Shown here in pieces: positions 16,001 to 29,065 of a stretch of DNA of 43,746 bases; the stretch's first letter is position 1; every line of letters starts with the position of its first letter. Made by a program: the position numbers and the translations under genes. The DNA lies in contig JAHECT010000003.1 of assembly GCA_024641605.1 (NCBI GenBank), positions 1-43,746 of the forward strand, written 5' to 3'. Source of the stretch: Micrococcales bacterium. Its GTDB lineage: Bacteria; Actinomycetota; Actinomycetes; S36-B12; CAIYMF01. Below the pieces are notes generated by a model. That model was not told where the DNA came from. It searched no databases and was given only the letters and a program-made list of their open reading frames with translations.

Positions 16001-18447
16001 ACGCCACGCTGGCGGCGGGTGACGGGGAGACCTTCGTCACCGACACCGCGTTCCTCAGCGGTCTGACCGCCGACGCCAGCGGCACCGTGGTCTTCACCGT
16101 CTACGGTCCGTTCGCCGACGAGGCCTCGGTCGTCTGCAACGCCGGCACGCTCGCCGGCGAGTACGACACCTCCTTCGACGGCTCCGACGTCATCGCCGGC
16201 TCGGTGTCCATCGTGGGCGCCGTCAAGGTGGGCGACGCGGGCTACTACGCCTGGAAGGCCAACTACCTGGGCGACGGCAACAACAACCCCGTCACCCACA
16301 CGTGCGGGGACATCACTCCGCCCAACGATGAGATCAGCAAGGTGGACCCGCGCCAGCCCGAGATCACCACCACGGCGACGCGCGTGGTGAACCTCGCGGT
16401 CGACGAGAACGCGTCGGCCACCATCTCGGACTCGGCCACGATCACCGGCCTCACCGGTGACGCGGCGGGTTCGGTCACCTTCCGGGTCTACGGTCCCGTG
16501 GCCGCCGGCGAAGGTGGCGGCGAGCCGACCGCGGTCTGCGAGACCCAGGTCGGCGAGGACATCGTCGTCGCGCTGGGCGACGTGGACGCCGACGGCACGG
16601 CCGTCGTGGCCTCCTCCGAGGTCACCGTGACCGCGCCCGGGTACTACTTCTGGGTCGCCGAGTACACCAGCACCACCGGTGACAACCTCGGCGTGGCCGG
16701 CGCCTGCGGCGACAAGGGCGAGACGTCCCTGGTCACCCAGGCCGACCCCGGCATCTCGAAGGTCGTCAAGGACTCGGAGGGCAACGAGCTCACCCCGTCC
16801 TTCCCCGACGCCATCGAGGTCGGTGACGTGCTCACCTACGACGTGACCGTCTCCAACACCGGGACGGCCGACGCCACCGACGACGTCACCGACGTGCTGC
16901 CCGAGTTCGTCTCCTACGTGGACGGCTCGGCCAGCAACGGTGGGGTCTACGACGCGAACACCCACACGATCACCTGGTCCGACATCACGGTCGCCGGTGG
17001 GGACTCCCTCACCCTGACCTACGACGTCGAGGTGCTCGAGGGCGCCGCGAGCGAGGGCAACGACATCCTGATCAACAAGGCGTCGTGGTTCGAGCTCGAG
17101 GCCACCACCGAGACCTGGGTCAAGTGGATCGAGCTCTCGGCCAACGAGCGCTGCGACGCCGACACGCCGGTCGTGGACTACCAGGTCGTCACGCACAACC
17201 TGGACCCGTTGGCGACGCCGGCCTACACGGTCGACCTCCAGTGGGTGTACACGGTCGACGACGCCGACCTCGGCATCTCCGCCGGTGACCCGGTCCCGAC
17301 CGACGTCACCACGATCGACGGCACTCCGCAGCAGCTGAACGACCTGCCGCTGCCGAGCGGGACCCTTCTCTACCCGGGCACGAAGACCGAGGGTGGCGAC
17401 ACCATCGACTGGCCGGGCTGGGTCAACGAGGGCACGGTCAGCGCCCCGGTCTGGAAGCAGGTCGGCGACGGCCTCACCCCGTCCGTGGCGCTGGTGGGCA
17501 CGGTCAACCCGACCGACCAGTCCCAGGTGCTCTACCCGCCGTCGACCGCGCCGTGCTTCGCCCCGCCCGGGGTCCCGTCGCTCGAGAAGTCCTCGCCGAC
17601 CGAGCAAGGCTCCGAGCTCAACCCGACCGGTCTCGTCGCCCCTGGTGACGATGTCCGCTACAGCATCACCCTGGTGAACAACGGCGGCACCGCCGTCACC
17701 AGCGACCTGGTGGACACGCTGCCCGACGGCGTCGAGAACCCGCGGAACTTCACGCCCGCGGACCCGACGTCCACCGTCGGTCAGACCCTCACCTGGGCCG
17801 ACGTGACGCTGCAGCCCGGCGAGCAGGTCACCTACGAGTTCGACGTCACCGTCGGTCTCGACCAGGAGGACGGCGTCCAGCTGGTCAACAACGCGACGTG
17901 GGCGGGTCTCACGGACAAGACGGTCCACAGCGTGACCGTCGAGCCCGTGCCCACCCCGGTGCCGACCCTCGACAAGGACGCCAACCCGGCGCCCGGGTCG
18001 ACGGTCAAGGCCGGTGACGTGATCACCTACACGGTGAAGCTGGGCAACACCGGCGACGGGCCCGCGTTCGGCGACCTCGTCGACACGCTGCCCGCCGGCG
18101 TCGAGGTCGTCGGCAACTTCACCAAGGACGGTGCCGCGTTCGAGCCCGACTCGGTCACGGCCACCACCATCACCTGGAACGACGTGACTGTCGCTCCTGA
18201 TCAGACGGTCATCTTCACCTACGACGTGAAGGTGCTGGACTCCAACGCCGACGGCGCCAAGCTCGTGAACACCGCGCGCTGGCTCGGCCTGGAGGACGAC
18301 ACCACTCACACCGTCGTCGTGGACTCGCCCGGTCTTCCGCAGACCGGTGCCGAGGTGCTGACGATGCTCCTGTGGGCGAGCCTGCTGCTCGCGATCGGTG
18401 CGATGTTCGTCGCGTTCGGTCGCCGGCGTGAGGCGGACCAGGGCTGA
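13003..18447 (+). CDS. Giant LPXTG cell-wall surface protein: N-domain, three SpaA-like prealbumin-fold domains, five Ig-like repeats, three DUF11-type repeats
   Basis: 1,814 aa; signal peptide ending near ASAATIGG; SpaA-like KLDIYKYDTDGMRLPGATFEV...YTVTELTAPAGY; repeated TATLTGLTANAGGSVTFKLY...YAWKATYSGDANN; DUF11-type GDVLTYDVTVSNTGTADATDDVTDVLPEFV; C-terminal LPQTGAEV + TM + RRREADQG. RBS GGGAG. Confidence 0.95.
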   Translation: MMAATTTTMLTGKRMPRWLAGATAGALVLLGAPAIGLAPASAATIGGFEIDGNFAVTTSGNEDWASLTSVGSLPDANGRTFRTVATVLDNTVGGQDDTLLGANDKENSPPWTQQTSGNVAGKSDFGRMGAYTFIKDDHVFLNLGFDRGSNSGGNATAGYWFELNQIKQAGQNPNPIRSNGDVRFLIQDQGSGIFSAPSFYKWTNGAWALGAPPNPVYDVKSNAGVSVSGMPSWWLPTPNVSNGSITPEGFVEASIDLTSFGAVLGCPSSGFAALNSRSTTGNTDNNLQDYVEAIGITIPSECAKLDIYKYDTDGMRLPGATFEVTPNPIPGAQDPKLLSVTDGGANDSDGTANGVISIASAKPGTYTVTELTAPAGYIKVLQPQQVTLTKYGSSRVNFTNPLGAIRWLKTYGDGETPATGATFSVARTSGPGTFSTITGYSQPFTVVDNGTKDEDPTLGEIEVSGLPVGAYSITETTPPVGYGKDSGTATVTIPATAATLAAALEPHQAGYTFANPRLKGALTVEKLGQPGDVPVAGATFALWKVVGQPDISSTETDDVRLTAVEPITTGADGRATVTGLSWGRSYYFEELTAPSPWNLPDYPYTDVEALTAQDATDKVVTVLSIDDPRSAIVTSATPVVKLPGAPIKDQATLTGVRADAGGTITFTLYGPYAANATPTCNAEDALVLDEVTVNGPGQYDSPEVTPTEAGRYFWIASYSGDQATNTWAVSGQCGDANETTLVEKATPGISTTAGGKNLVQGESYLPEAKIYDVATVSGLTYNATGTVTFKVFAPGDATCSAAPLATYPVALTTPVLGQSGYASVVTSPDYTATVAGTYRWTAAYSGDANNVEDTEPCNSPNESWVVNKAPTSITTDTRTAQGQDTKLPGTSLVDTATLTGLTANAGGSVTFKLYDATCTTALWTSDPQPVVGPHPGGSATVTSPAYTGTLDAGTYAWKATYSGDANNETSTHPCGSTTGGNYEIHVIQKADPSISTTATDATLAAGDGETFVTDTAFLSGLTADASGTVVFTVYGPFADEASVVCNAGTLAGEYDTSFDGSDVIAGSVSIVGAVKVGDAGYYAWKANYLGDGNNNPVTHTCGDITPPNDEISKVDPRQPEITTTATRVVNLAVDENASATISDSATITGLTGDAAGSVTFRVYGPVAAGEGGGEPTAVCETQVGEDIVVALGDVDADGTAVVASSEVTVTAPGYYFWVAEYTSTTGDNLGVAGACGDKGETSLVTQADPGISKVVKDSEGNELTPSFPDAIEVGDVLTYDVTVSNTGTADATDDVTDVLPEFVSYVDGSASNGGVYDANTHTITWSDITVAGGDSLTLTYDVEVLEGAASEGNDILINKASWFELEATTETWVKWIELSANERCDADTPVVDYQVVTHNLDPLATPAYTVDLQWVYTVDDADLGISAGDPVPTDVTTIDGTPQQLNDLPLPSGTLLYPGTKTEGGDTIDWPGWVNEGTVSAPVWKQVGDGLTPSVALVGTVNPTDQSQVLYPPSTAPCFAPPGVPSLEKSSPTEQGSELNPTGLVAPGDDVRYSITLVNNGGTAVTSDLVDTLPDGVENPRNFTPADPTSTVGQTLTWADVTLQPGEQVTYEFDVTVGLDQEDGVQLVNNATWAGLTDKTVHSVTVEPVPTPVPTLDKDANPAPGSTVKAGDVITYTVKLGNTGDGPAFGDLVDTLPAGVEVVGNFTKDGAAFEPDSVTATTITWNDVTVAPDQTVIFTYDVKVLDSNADGAKLVNTARWLGLEDDTTHTVVVDSPGLPQTGAEVLTMLLWASLLLAIGAMFVAFGRRREADQG
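14890..16743 (+). repeat. Five tandem Ig-like repeats (about 115-130 aa each) inside the surface protein
   Basis: Recurring blocks SATPVVKLPGAPIKDQATLTG / STTAGGKNLVQGES.../ TDTRTAQGQDTKLPGTSLVDTATLTG / STTATDATLAAG... / TTTATRVVNLAVDE..., each ending in an xCGD/xCNS-type motif. Confidence 0.88.
18334..18348 (+). other. Sortase recognition motif LPQTG
   Basis: CTT CCG CAG ACC GGT at codons 1778-1782, followed by a hydrophobic segment and RRRE tail. Confidence 0.93.
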
Positions 18448-18465
18448 GCCCTGAGCAAGCCCTGA

Positions 18466-18499
18466 CGTGGGGCCCGGGTCACTCGACCCGGGCCCCACG
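18466..18499 (+). terminator. Terminator of the surface protein gene
   Basis: Perfect 15-bp stem CGTGGGGCCCGGGTC / GACCCGGGCCCCACG with loop ACTC, starting 19 nt after the stop. Confidence 0.85.
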
Positions 18500-18623
18500 C
18501 ACGTCCAGGACCGGGGCCGCTGCCGGCCCGAGGCGGGGGCGCCACGCCGCAACCGAGTGCAGCCGAACGCAGGCGAGCAGCGGGCCGGTCGGGCGGGGTC
18601 GAGCGGAGGGGGAGGGCAGAACG

Positions 18624-18665
18624 CGCGAGGGGCGCCCGAGCCTTTCGGCTCGAACGCCCCTCGCG
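18624..18665 (-). terminator. Terminator of the DUF7455-like gene
   Basis: 11-bp stem CGCGAGGGGCG / CGCCCCTCGCG, 2x2 internal loop, then CGAGCC-TTTC-GGCTCG; just beyond the stop at 18679. Confidence 0.75.
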
Positions 18666-18678
18666 GAGCTCGGGTGGG

Positions 18679-18909
18679 TCAGTCGTGCGGCGCGGCCACC
18701 GGTGCGGCCGGCTCGGCCAGCTTGCCGGTCTCGTCGTGCACCTCGGCGGCCAGCGGACGCAGGCGCGCCTCGTGCTCGCGGAAGTGGTGCCCGCAGAAGA
18801 GCAGCTCCCCGCCCGCGGAGAGGGTGACCCGGACATACGCCTGCGCGGCGCAGCGGTCACAGCGGTCGAGCGCCGTGAGCGGAGCGGTGGGGCTCAGCGT
18901 GGGGGTCAT
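18679..18909 (-). CDS. Small conserved actinobacterial zinc-ribbon-like protein (DUF7455-like)
   Basis: 76 aa; LDRCDRCAAQAYVRVTLSAGGELLFCGHHFREHEARL. Confidence 0.8.
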   Translation of the reverse strand: MTPTLSPTAPLTALDRCDRCAAQAYVRVTLSAGGELLFCGHHFREHEARLRPLAAEVHDETGKLAEPAAPVAAPHD

Positions 18910-19152
18910 CTGCTACCTCCGAATCGGGTTTCATCCTCGCACGGACCAACGACGCGCGCCGCCCCGGACGTCCCCGGTTCGCCTTCGGCGTACCCCGATC
19001 GTGACCTGGATCACCCGCCCCGACCAACGACCGCGCGCGGCGTGTCGCCGCGCTCACGCTGAGCATCCGGGACCCGGCGCGCCCCGGCGGCAGGGTCGGT
19101 GCGGCCGACTAGCCTGACCTCGTCCGTCCCTCGTCGCCAGGAGCAGCCCCGC

Positions 19153-21240
<2,088 letters not shown>

Positions 21241-21280
21241 GCGGCGGGTCGCCCGCGGGCTCGAGCGCCCGTGTGGTGCG

Positions 21281-22621
21281 ATGGCTGACGTGAGCAACCT
21301 CATCGCCGTCGTCGGGGCGGGGCCTTCCGGTCTGTACGCCGCCGACGCCCTCGCCACCGCCGGCAACCGGGTCGACGTGCTCGACCGGCTGCCGGTCCCC
21401 TTCGGGCTCGTGCGCTACGGAGTCGCCCCCGACCACCACTCGATCCGGTCCGTCCGCGACACCCTGGCCAAGGTGCTCGAGCGTCCCGAGGTCCGCCTCC
21501 TGGCGGGCGTCGAGGTCGGGACCGACGTCACGGTCGCCGAGCTCCAGGACGCCTACGACGCGGTGGTCCTCACCTACGGTGCGGCCCGCGACCGGCGACT
21601 CGCGATCCCGGGCGAGGACCTCGTCGGCAGCCTGGCCGCGACCGACCTGGTGGCCTGGTACTGCGGGCACCCCGACGCGGACCGCGGCGGCGTCGAGCAC
21701 GCGCTCGACGGTGCGACGTCAGCCGTGGTCGTGGGGGTGGGCAACGTCGCGGTGGACGTGACGCGCGTGCTCACGGCTCCCAGCGAGCGGCTCGATGCGA
21801 CCGATATGCCTCAGCACGTCCTCGACCTGCTGGCGGCCTCCGGCATCACCGACGTGCACGTCCTCGGCCGGCGCGGACCCGCCCAGGCCACCTGGACCAC
21901 CAAGGAGCTGCGCGAGCTCGGCGAGCTCGACGGCGTCGGCGTCGAGGTCGACGCGCTCGACCTCGAGCTCGAGCCCGTGAGCGCGGCGCTCGTCGAGTCC
22001 GACCGGGTCGTGGCCCGCAACGTGGAGGTGATCCGCGGCTGGGCCGACCAGCACGCGGCCCCCCAGCGCCGCCACATCTACCTGCACTTCCACGCCCGCC
22101 CGGTGGAGATCCTCGGGACCGACCGGGTGGAGCGGGTCGTGGTCGAGCGCACGACGATCGACGACGCCGGCGCGGCGCACGGCACGGGGGAGACCTACGA
22201 GCTCGAGGCGCAGCTCGTGGTCCGCTCGGTCGGCTACCGCGGCGTGGCGCTGGACGGGGTCCCCTTCGACGACCGGCGCAACGTGATCCCCAACGCCGAG
22301 GGTCGGGTCCTCGACCCTGAGGGCGCCCCCGTGCCCGGGCTGTACGTGGCCGGGTGGATCAAGCGCGGGCCGACGGGGATCATCGGGACCAACAAGAAGG
22401 ACGCCGCCGCGACGGTGGCCTCCGTCCTCGCCGACCTCGGTGAGCGGGACTCCGACGCGACCGGGATCGCCGACGTCCTCGCGTCGCGGGGGATCGACGT
22501 GGTCGCCGTGGCAGGCTGGCACGCCATCGACGCCGCCGAGCGGGCCCTCGGGGCCGAGCGCGGGCGCGACCGGACGACGCTGCACGATCGCGCGGCGCTC
22601 CTGGACGCAGCGCGCGGGTGA
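21281..22621 (+). CDS. fprA: Ferredoxin/adrenodoxin-type NADP+ reductase (FprA-like)
   Basis: IAVVGAGPSGLYAADALA, PVPFGLVRYGVAPDHHSIRSV, VVVGVGNVAVDVTRVL, YVAGWIKRGPTGIIGTNKKDA. Confidence 0.9.
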   Translation: MADVSNLIAVVGAGPSGLYAADALATAGNRVDVLDRLPVPFGLVRYGVAPDHHSIRSVRDTLAKVLERPEVRLLAGVEVGTDVTVAELQDAYDAVVLTYGAARDRRLAIPGEDLVGSLAATDLVAWYCGHPDADRGGVEHALDGATSAVVVGVGNVAVDVTRVLTAPSERLDATDMPQHVLDLLAASGITDVHVLGRRGPAQATWTTKELRELGELDGVGVEVDALDLELEPVSAALVESDRVVARNVEVIRGWADQHAAPQRRHIYLHFHARPVEILGTDRVERVVVERTTIDDAGAAHGTGETYELEAQLVVRSVGYRGVALDGVPFDDRRNVIPNAEGRVLDPEGAPVPGLYVAGWIKRGPTGIIGTNKKDAAATVASVLADLGERDSDATGIADVLASRGIDVVAVAGWHAIDAAERALGAERGRDRTTLHDRAALLDAARG

Positions 22622-22625
22622 GTTC

Positions 22626-23165
22626 TCAGACGTCGCGGGGGCAGAGCCTGCCCGTGCGCACGTCGTAGACGGCCCCGGCGACGACGAGGTCCGGGGGGAG
22701 CAGGGGATAGGCCCGGATCCGCGCGACGTCGTAGCGAAGCGCCTCCTCCTGGTCCTCGACCGTGCGGAACTCCACCGACCTCGTGTCCACGCCGTGCTCC
22801 TCGGAGATGCGCTGGTGCAGCTCCGCCTCGGTGGCGCTGGCCATCTTGCAGTCGGTGTGGGGCATCACGAGCACCCGGTCCACGCCCAGGAAGTACGTCG
22901 CCAGGACGAGGGTGCGCAGGACGTCGTCGGTGACCCGTGCCCCCGCGTTGCGCAGGATCTTGACGTCGCCCTGCTCCATGCCGAGCAGCGAGAGCGGCTC
23001 GATGCGCGAGTCCATGCAGGTGACGACGGCCAGACCGCGACGGGCCCGGCCGGTCAGGTCGGTCCCGCCGAACCCCTCGGCATAGTGGGCGTTCCCCTCG
23101 AGCGCGTCGGCGAACGCGTCGCTGGGGAACGTCGTCGCCTGGGCGGAGTCGTGGGCGTTCGTCAC
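22626..23165 (-). CDS. Beta-class carbonic anhydrase
   Basis: VVTCMDSRIEPLSLLGMEQGDVKILRNAGARVTDD, VLVMPHTDCKM zinc ligands. Confidence 0.9.
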   Translation of the reverse strand: MTNAHDSAQATTFPSDAFADALEGNAHYAEGFGGTDLTGRARRGLAVVTCMDSRIEPLSLLGMEQGDVKILRNAGARVTDDVLRTLVLATYFLGVDRVLVMPHTDCKMASATEAELHQRISEEHGVDTRSVEFRTVEDQEEALRYDVARIRAYPLLPPDLVVAGAVYDVRTGRLCPRDV

Positions 23166-23174
23166 GTGCCGACC

Positions 23175-24190
23175 CTAGCCAGGCCCCGGAGAGTCCCGAC
23201 GCGGGGTCTGCCGACGCTCCCACCACCGTGGGATCGGCGCCGGCGCCTCGGCCGACCAGACCTCGTGCGGAGCGGGCGGCTTGCCGCACGACTCGGGGCG
23301 GTCCGGCCCGAACGCGCGCTCCACCCGCACGGCCCAGGCCCGGCCGTCGCTGTGCCGCACCTCGAGATCGGCCACGCCGTCCTCGCCCTCGTACCGGAAG
23401 GGCAGCGGCACGGCAGTGTCGCCGAGGACGCGCAGCACGTCGAGGCAGTCCAGCGAGTCGATCCCCTCGGCCACGCGCACCGCGTGCTCGGCCGCCTGGC
23501 CGGGGCGGGCCAGGGCGCTGCGCCCCCGGTGGTGCGGCAGCGACCCGAGGCGGCCCGCGCGTGCGCCGCGCAGGACCTCCGCCGCCGAGCCCGCGTCGAG
23601 GCGCCCGAACACGTCGCCGGTCGGCAGCAGAAGCGCCGTCGGCGCGAACCGGTGGCCACCGATGTGACTCACCTCGATGACGTGGTCGGTCAGGTCGGGC
23701 TGGGCGGCGAGGGCAGCGGCCAGCGGACGGCCCTCCACGACGCAGCACACATCGCGGCGGCCGTTGGTGCACACCGCCAGCAGCGGCTCGGTGCTGCGTT
23801 CCCCCCACGGGGGGAGCTCGCCCCGAGCGGCGGCCTCGACGAGCGCGACGAGGTCGCCCGACAGCAGCGCGGCGTCCTCGACCACGCCCGTCCGCATGCG
23901 GACCCCGCCGGGCGAGGTGTGGGCGAACCAGAACCGCCGACGGTCGACGTCGTCGTGGCGGTCCGCGTGCCGGCCCGTGCTGCGGGCCAGGAGGACGGTC
24001 GTCCCGGAGTCCTTCGGCAGCGCCGACAGGGCCCGGCTCAACGGTTCGGGCAGGTGGGACTGCTCGGCGGCGCGGAAACCGTACGGCCCGGGCTGCTCGA
24101 GCACGAGCCACGCGCGCGCCCGGGGTGCCGTGGCCGCGATCGGCTCGCCGACCTGGCGCGAGGCGAGTGCGCAGCGGTCGTCGAGCTCGC

Positions 24191-24194
<4 letters not shown>
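23175..24194 (-). CDS. Sucrase/ferredoxin-like family protein
   Basis: [39 protein letters not shown]...[19 protein letters not shown]...[28 protein letters not shown] start at 24192-24194 overlaps the parC TGA (GTGA). Confidence 0.85.
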
Positions 24195-26665
<2,471 letters not shown>

Positions 26666-26708
26666 GTCGGGGGTGCGCTCCTGCAGGGACGGGGATCGCG
26701 CCCATCAT

Positions 26709-26723
26709 CCCCCGCGGCGGGGG
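26709..26723 (-). terminator. Small GC hairpin after the membrane protein, upstream of parC
   Basis: CCCCCG-CGG-CGGGGG immediately past the stop at 26725. Confidence 0.4.
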
Positions 26724-26724
26724 C

Positions 26725-27129
26725 TCAGTGGACGGACGGGGCCCGCGTGTCGGCCGCCACTGCGGCGAGGATGAGCCCCATGAGGGCGACCGCCACCGCG
26801 CCGTACGCCCCGGGCCCGATCCGGGCCACGCCGACGCCGTCGATGAGCCGGACCAGGATCCAGCTGGCGCCCACACCCAGCCCGAACAGCGCTCCGGCGA
26901 TGAGCAGGACCCGGGAGGCCGCGACGGCGGCGAACACCAGCAGGACGGCCGAGACCAGGACGAGCAGGCCCACCGAGGAGACCGTCGTGGCGCCGCTGTT
27001 CGCCGAGGCGTCGAGCAGGGACCCGAGGGGGATCCGGGTCGCCGCGACGTCGCCGAACCACGGCAGGAAGGCGCACACGCCCATCGCCAGGGCGAGGAGC
27101 AGCGTGATGGCACGAGCGGTCGCGGTCAT
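26725..27129 (-). CDS. Four-TM membrane protein, unknown function
   Basis: 134 aa with alternating hydrophobic segments. Confidence 0.7.
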   Translation of the reverse strand: MTATARAITLLLALAMGVCAFLPWFGDVAATRIPLGSLLDASANSGATTVSSVGLLVLVSAVLLVFAAVAASRVLLIAGALFGLGVGASWILVRLIDGVGVARIGPGAYGAVAVALMGLILAAVAADTRAPSVH

Positions 27130-27168
27130 GGCGACACTCTGCCAGCCCCGCGCTGCCTGCGTGGGGAT

Positions 27169-28107
27169 CTAGGGACGAGCCCCGAGGCGGGCCACGACGC
27201 GCACGGCCGAGCGGTTGCCGAGGTCGAGCGCGTCGGAGGCGCCGACGCCGCGGCACCACCCCGCCAGGTAGCCCGCCGCGAAGGCGTCCCCGGCCCCCGT
27301 GGTGTCGACCACGTCGACGGGGACTCCGGGCGCGTGCACGACCGCGCCGTCGGGGCCGCGCGAGAGGGCGCCGCGCGGGCCCAGCTTCACCACGACGGTG
27401 CCCACGTGCCGGGACAGGATGTCCGCCGCCGTCGCCGCCCCGTCCAACGACACGCTCAGGGACTCCCGGGGGTGAGGGTCGGGCTGGCCCGAGAGGAAGG
27501 CGGCCTCGCTCTCGTTCGCGAACAGCACGTCGGCGCCGTCCACCCACTCGAGGAACCGCTCCGCCCCGGTGTCGGCCAGCGGCCCCGTCGAGGCGACGTC
27601 GACGCTGCGCGTCATGCGCCGCAGCCGGGCTCGGTCCAGCGCTGCCAGCCCGGCCATGCGGCTGCCGTCGACCATGAGCGTGTAGCCGGACACGTGCAGG
27701 TGGTTGTCGGCGGCGAAGAGCTCGTCGGGGAGGTCGTGCGGGGCCAGCCCGGCGTTGGCGCCGGTGTCAGGGATCATCGTGCGCTCGCCGTCGGCGCCCA
27801 CGAGGACCACGCATGTCCCCGTCGGCCGCTCGGCGTCGACCACGAGCCGGCAGTCCACGCCGATCGACTCCAGCTCCGTGCGCGCCGCCCGCCCCAGGAG
27901 GTCGTCGCCGATCCGGGCGACCAGGGCGGTGCGCAGGCCGTCCTGGGCCAGCCAGGCCGCCGTGTTGGCGCCCGCGCCCCCGCCGAGGACGCGGACGTCG
28001 GCGGGGGTGTCGGTGCCCGCACGGATGGGTCGGGGCAGGCTCGCCACGACGTCGGTCATGAGCTCACCGACGACGACGAAGCACTCCGGCGACCCCATGG
28101 CGGTCAC
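27169..28107 (-). CDS. psuK: PfkB-family carbohydrate kinase, probable pseudouridine kinase
   Basis: GGGAGANTAAWLA, DTTGAGDAFAAGYLAG; overlaps the psuG stop (ATGA). Confidence 0.85.
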   Translation of the reverse strand: MTAMGSPECFVVVGELMTDVVASLPRPIRAGTDTPADVRVLGGGAGANTAAWLAQDGLRTALVARIGDDLLGRAARTELESIGVDCRLVVDAERPTGTCVVLVGADGERTMIPDTGANAGLAPHDLPDELFAADNHLHVSGYTLMVDGSRMAGLAALDRARLRRMTRSVDVASTGPLADTGAERFLEWVDGADVLFANESEAAFLSGQPDPHPRESLSVSLDGAATAADILSRHVGTVVVKLGPRGALSRGPDGAVVHAPGVPVDVVDTTGAGDAFAAGYLAGWCRGVGASDALDLGNRSAVRVVARLGARP

Positions 28108-29006
28108 GCGACCAGCGCAGCGGCGACCTGGCCGGCGAGGACGGCGTTGCTCTTCACCAGGGCGACGTTGACCTCGAGGCTGCGCCCCTGCGTGGCGCTG
28201 TGGAAGAAGTCGAGCAGGAACGGCGTGACGTCCTTGCCCCGGACGCCGGAGGCCTCGGCGGCCGCGAGGCCGGCCTCCAGGACGCTGTCGTGCAGGGCTC
28301 GGTCGAGCTCATGGTCGCTCGCGACCGGGTTGGCGAGCACCAGGCCGCCGTCGCACTCGAGCGCCGCCCGGGCGTGGAGGATGGCGGCGACCTCGCCTGG
28401 CGACTCGACCTGCCAGGTCACGGGGTGACCGGAGTCGGCCAGGTAGAAGCCCGGGAACCGGTCTGTCCGGTAGCCGAGGACGGGGATGTTGAGCGTCTCC
28501 ATACGCTCGAGCGTGGCCGGGACGTCGAGGATCGACTTCACGCCGGCGCACACGACCGTGATCGGAGTCGTCGCCAGGGTCGTCAGGTCGGCCGACTCGT
28601 CCCAGGTGTCGCGGGCGCCCCGGTGCACCCCGCCGAGCCCCCCGGTCGCGAAGACCTGGATCCCGGCGAGCGCGGCCAGGTGCGACGTCGCCGCGACGGT
28701 CGTGGCCCCGTGTCCGCCGCGGGCCACGACGACGGCCAGGTCGCGCGCGCTCACCTTGACGACCTCGTCGTCCTCGGCCACCGTCCTCAGGGCCTCGTCG
28801 TCGAGCCCGACGCACGGTACGCCCGACACGACGGCCACGGTGGCGGGAACGGCACCCACGGACCGGACCGCGTCCTCGATCTCGCGCGCGACGCGCAGGT
28901 TGTCCGGACGAGGCAGGCCGTGGCTGATGATCGTGGACTCGAGCGCGACGACAGGGCGACCCGCGTCGAGGGCGTCGGCGACCTCGGGGTGGACCTGCAG
29001 ATGCAT
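28104..29006 (-). CDS. psuG: Pseudouridine-5'-phosphate glycosidase
   Basis: VVALESTIISHGLPRPDNLRVAREIEDAVRSVGAVPATVAVVSG, FATGGLGGVHRGARDTWDESADLTTLATTPITVVCAGVKSILD. Confidence 0.95.
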   Translation of the reverse strand: MHLQVHPEVADALDAGRPVVALESTIISHGLPRPDNLRVAREIEDAVRSVGAVPATVAVVSGVPCVGLDDEALRTVAEDDEVVKVSARDLAVVVARGGHGATTVAATSHLAALAGIQVFATGGLGGVHRGARDTWDESADLTTLATTPITVVCAGVKSILDVPATLERMETLNIPVLGYRTDRFPGFYLADSGHPVTWQVESPGEVAAILHARAALECDGGLVLANPVASDHELDRALHDSVLEAGLAAAEASGVRGKDVTPFLLDFFHSATQGRSLEVNVALVKSNAVLAGQVAAALVA

Positions 29007-29065
29007 GTCATTGAGGCTACTCGCGCGTCCGCCCGTGCGGCGTCCCGGACGCTAGGGTCGCCCCT

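Noticed and set aside
13198-18552. 1,784-aa ORF antisense to the whole surface-protein gene
   Set aside because: It shares codon boundaries with the sense gene, so it only needs the absence of TTA, CTA and TCA codons, which are rare in this GC-rich genome. The translation is a Val/Gly/Arg/Asp-rich string with no domain, signal peptide or RBS.
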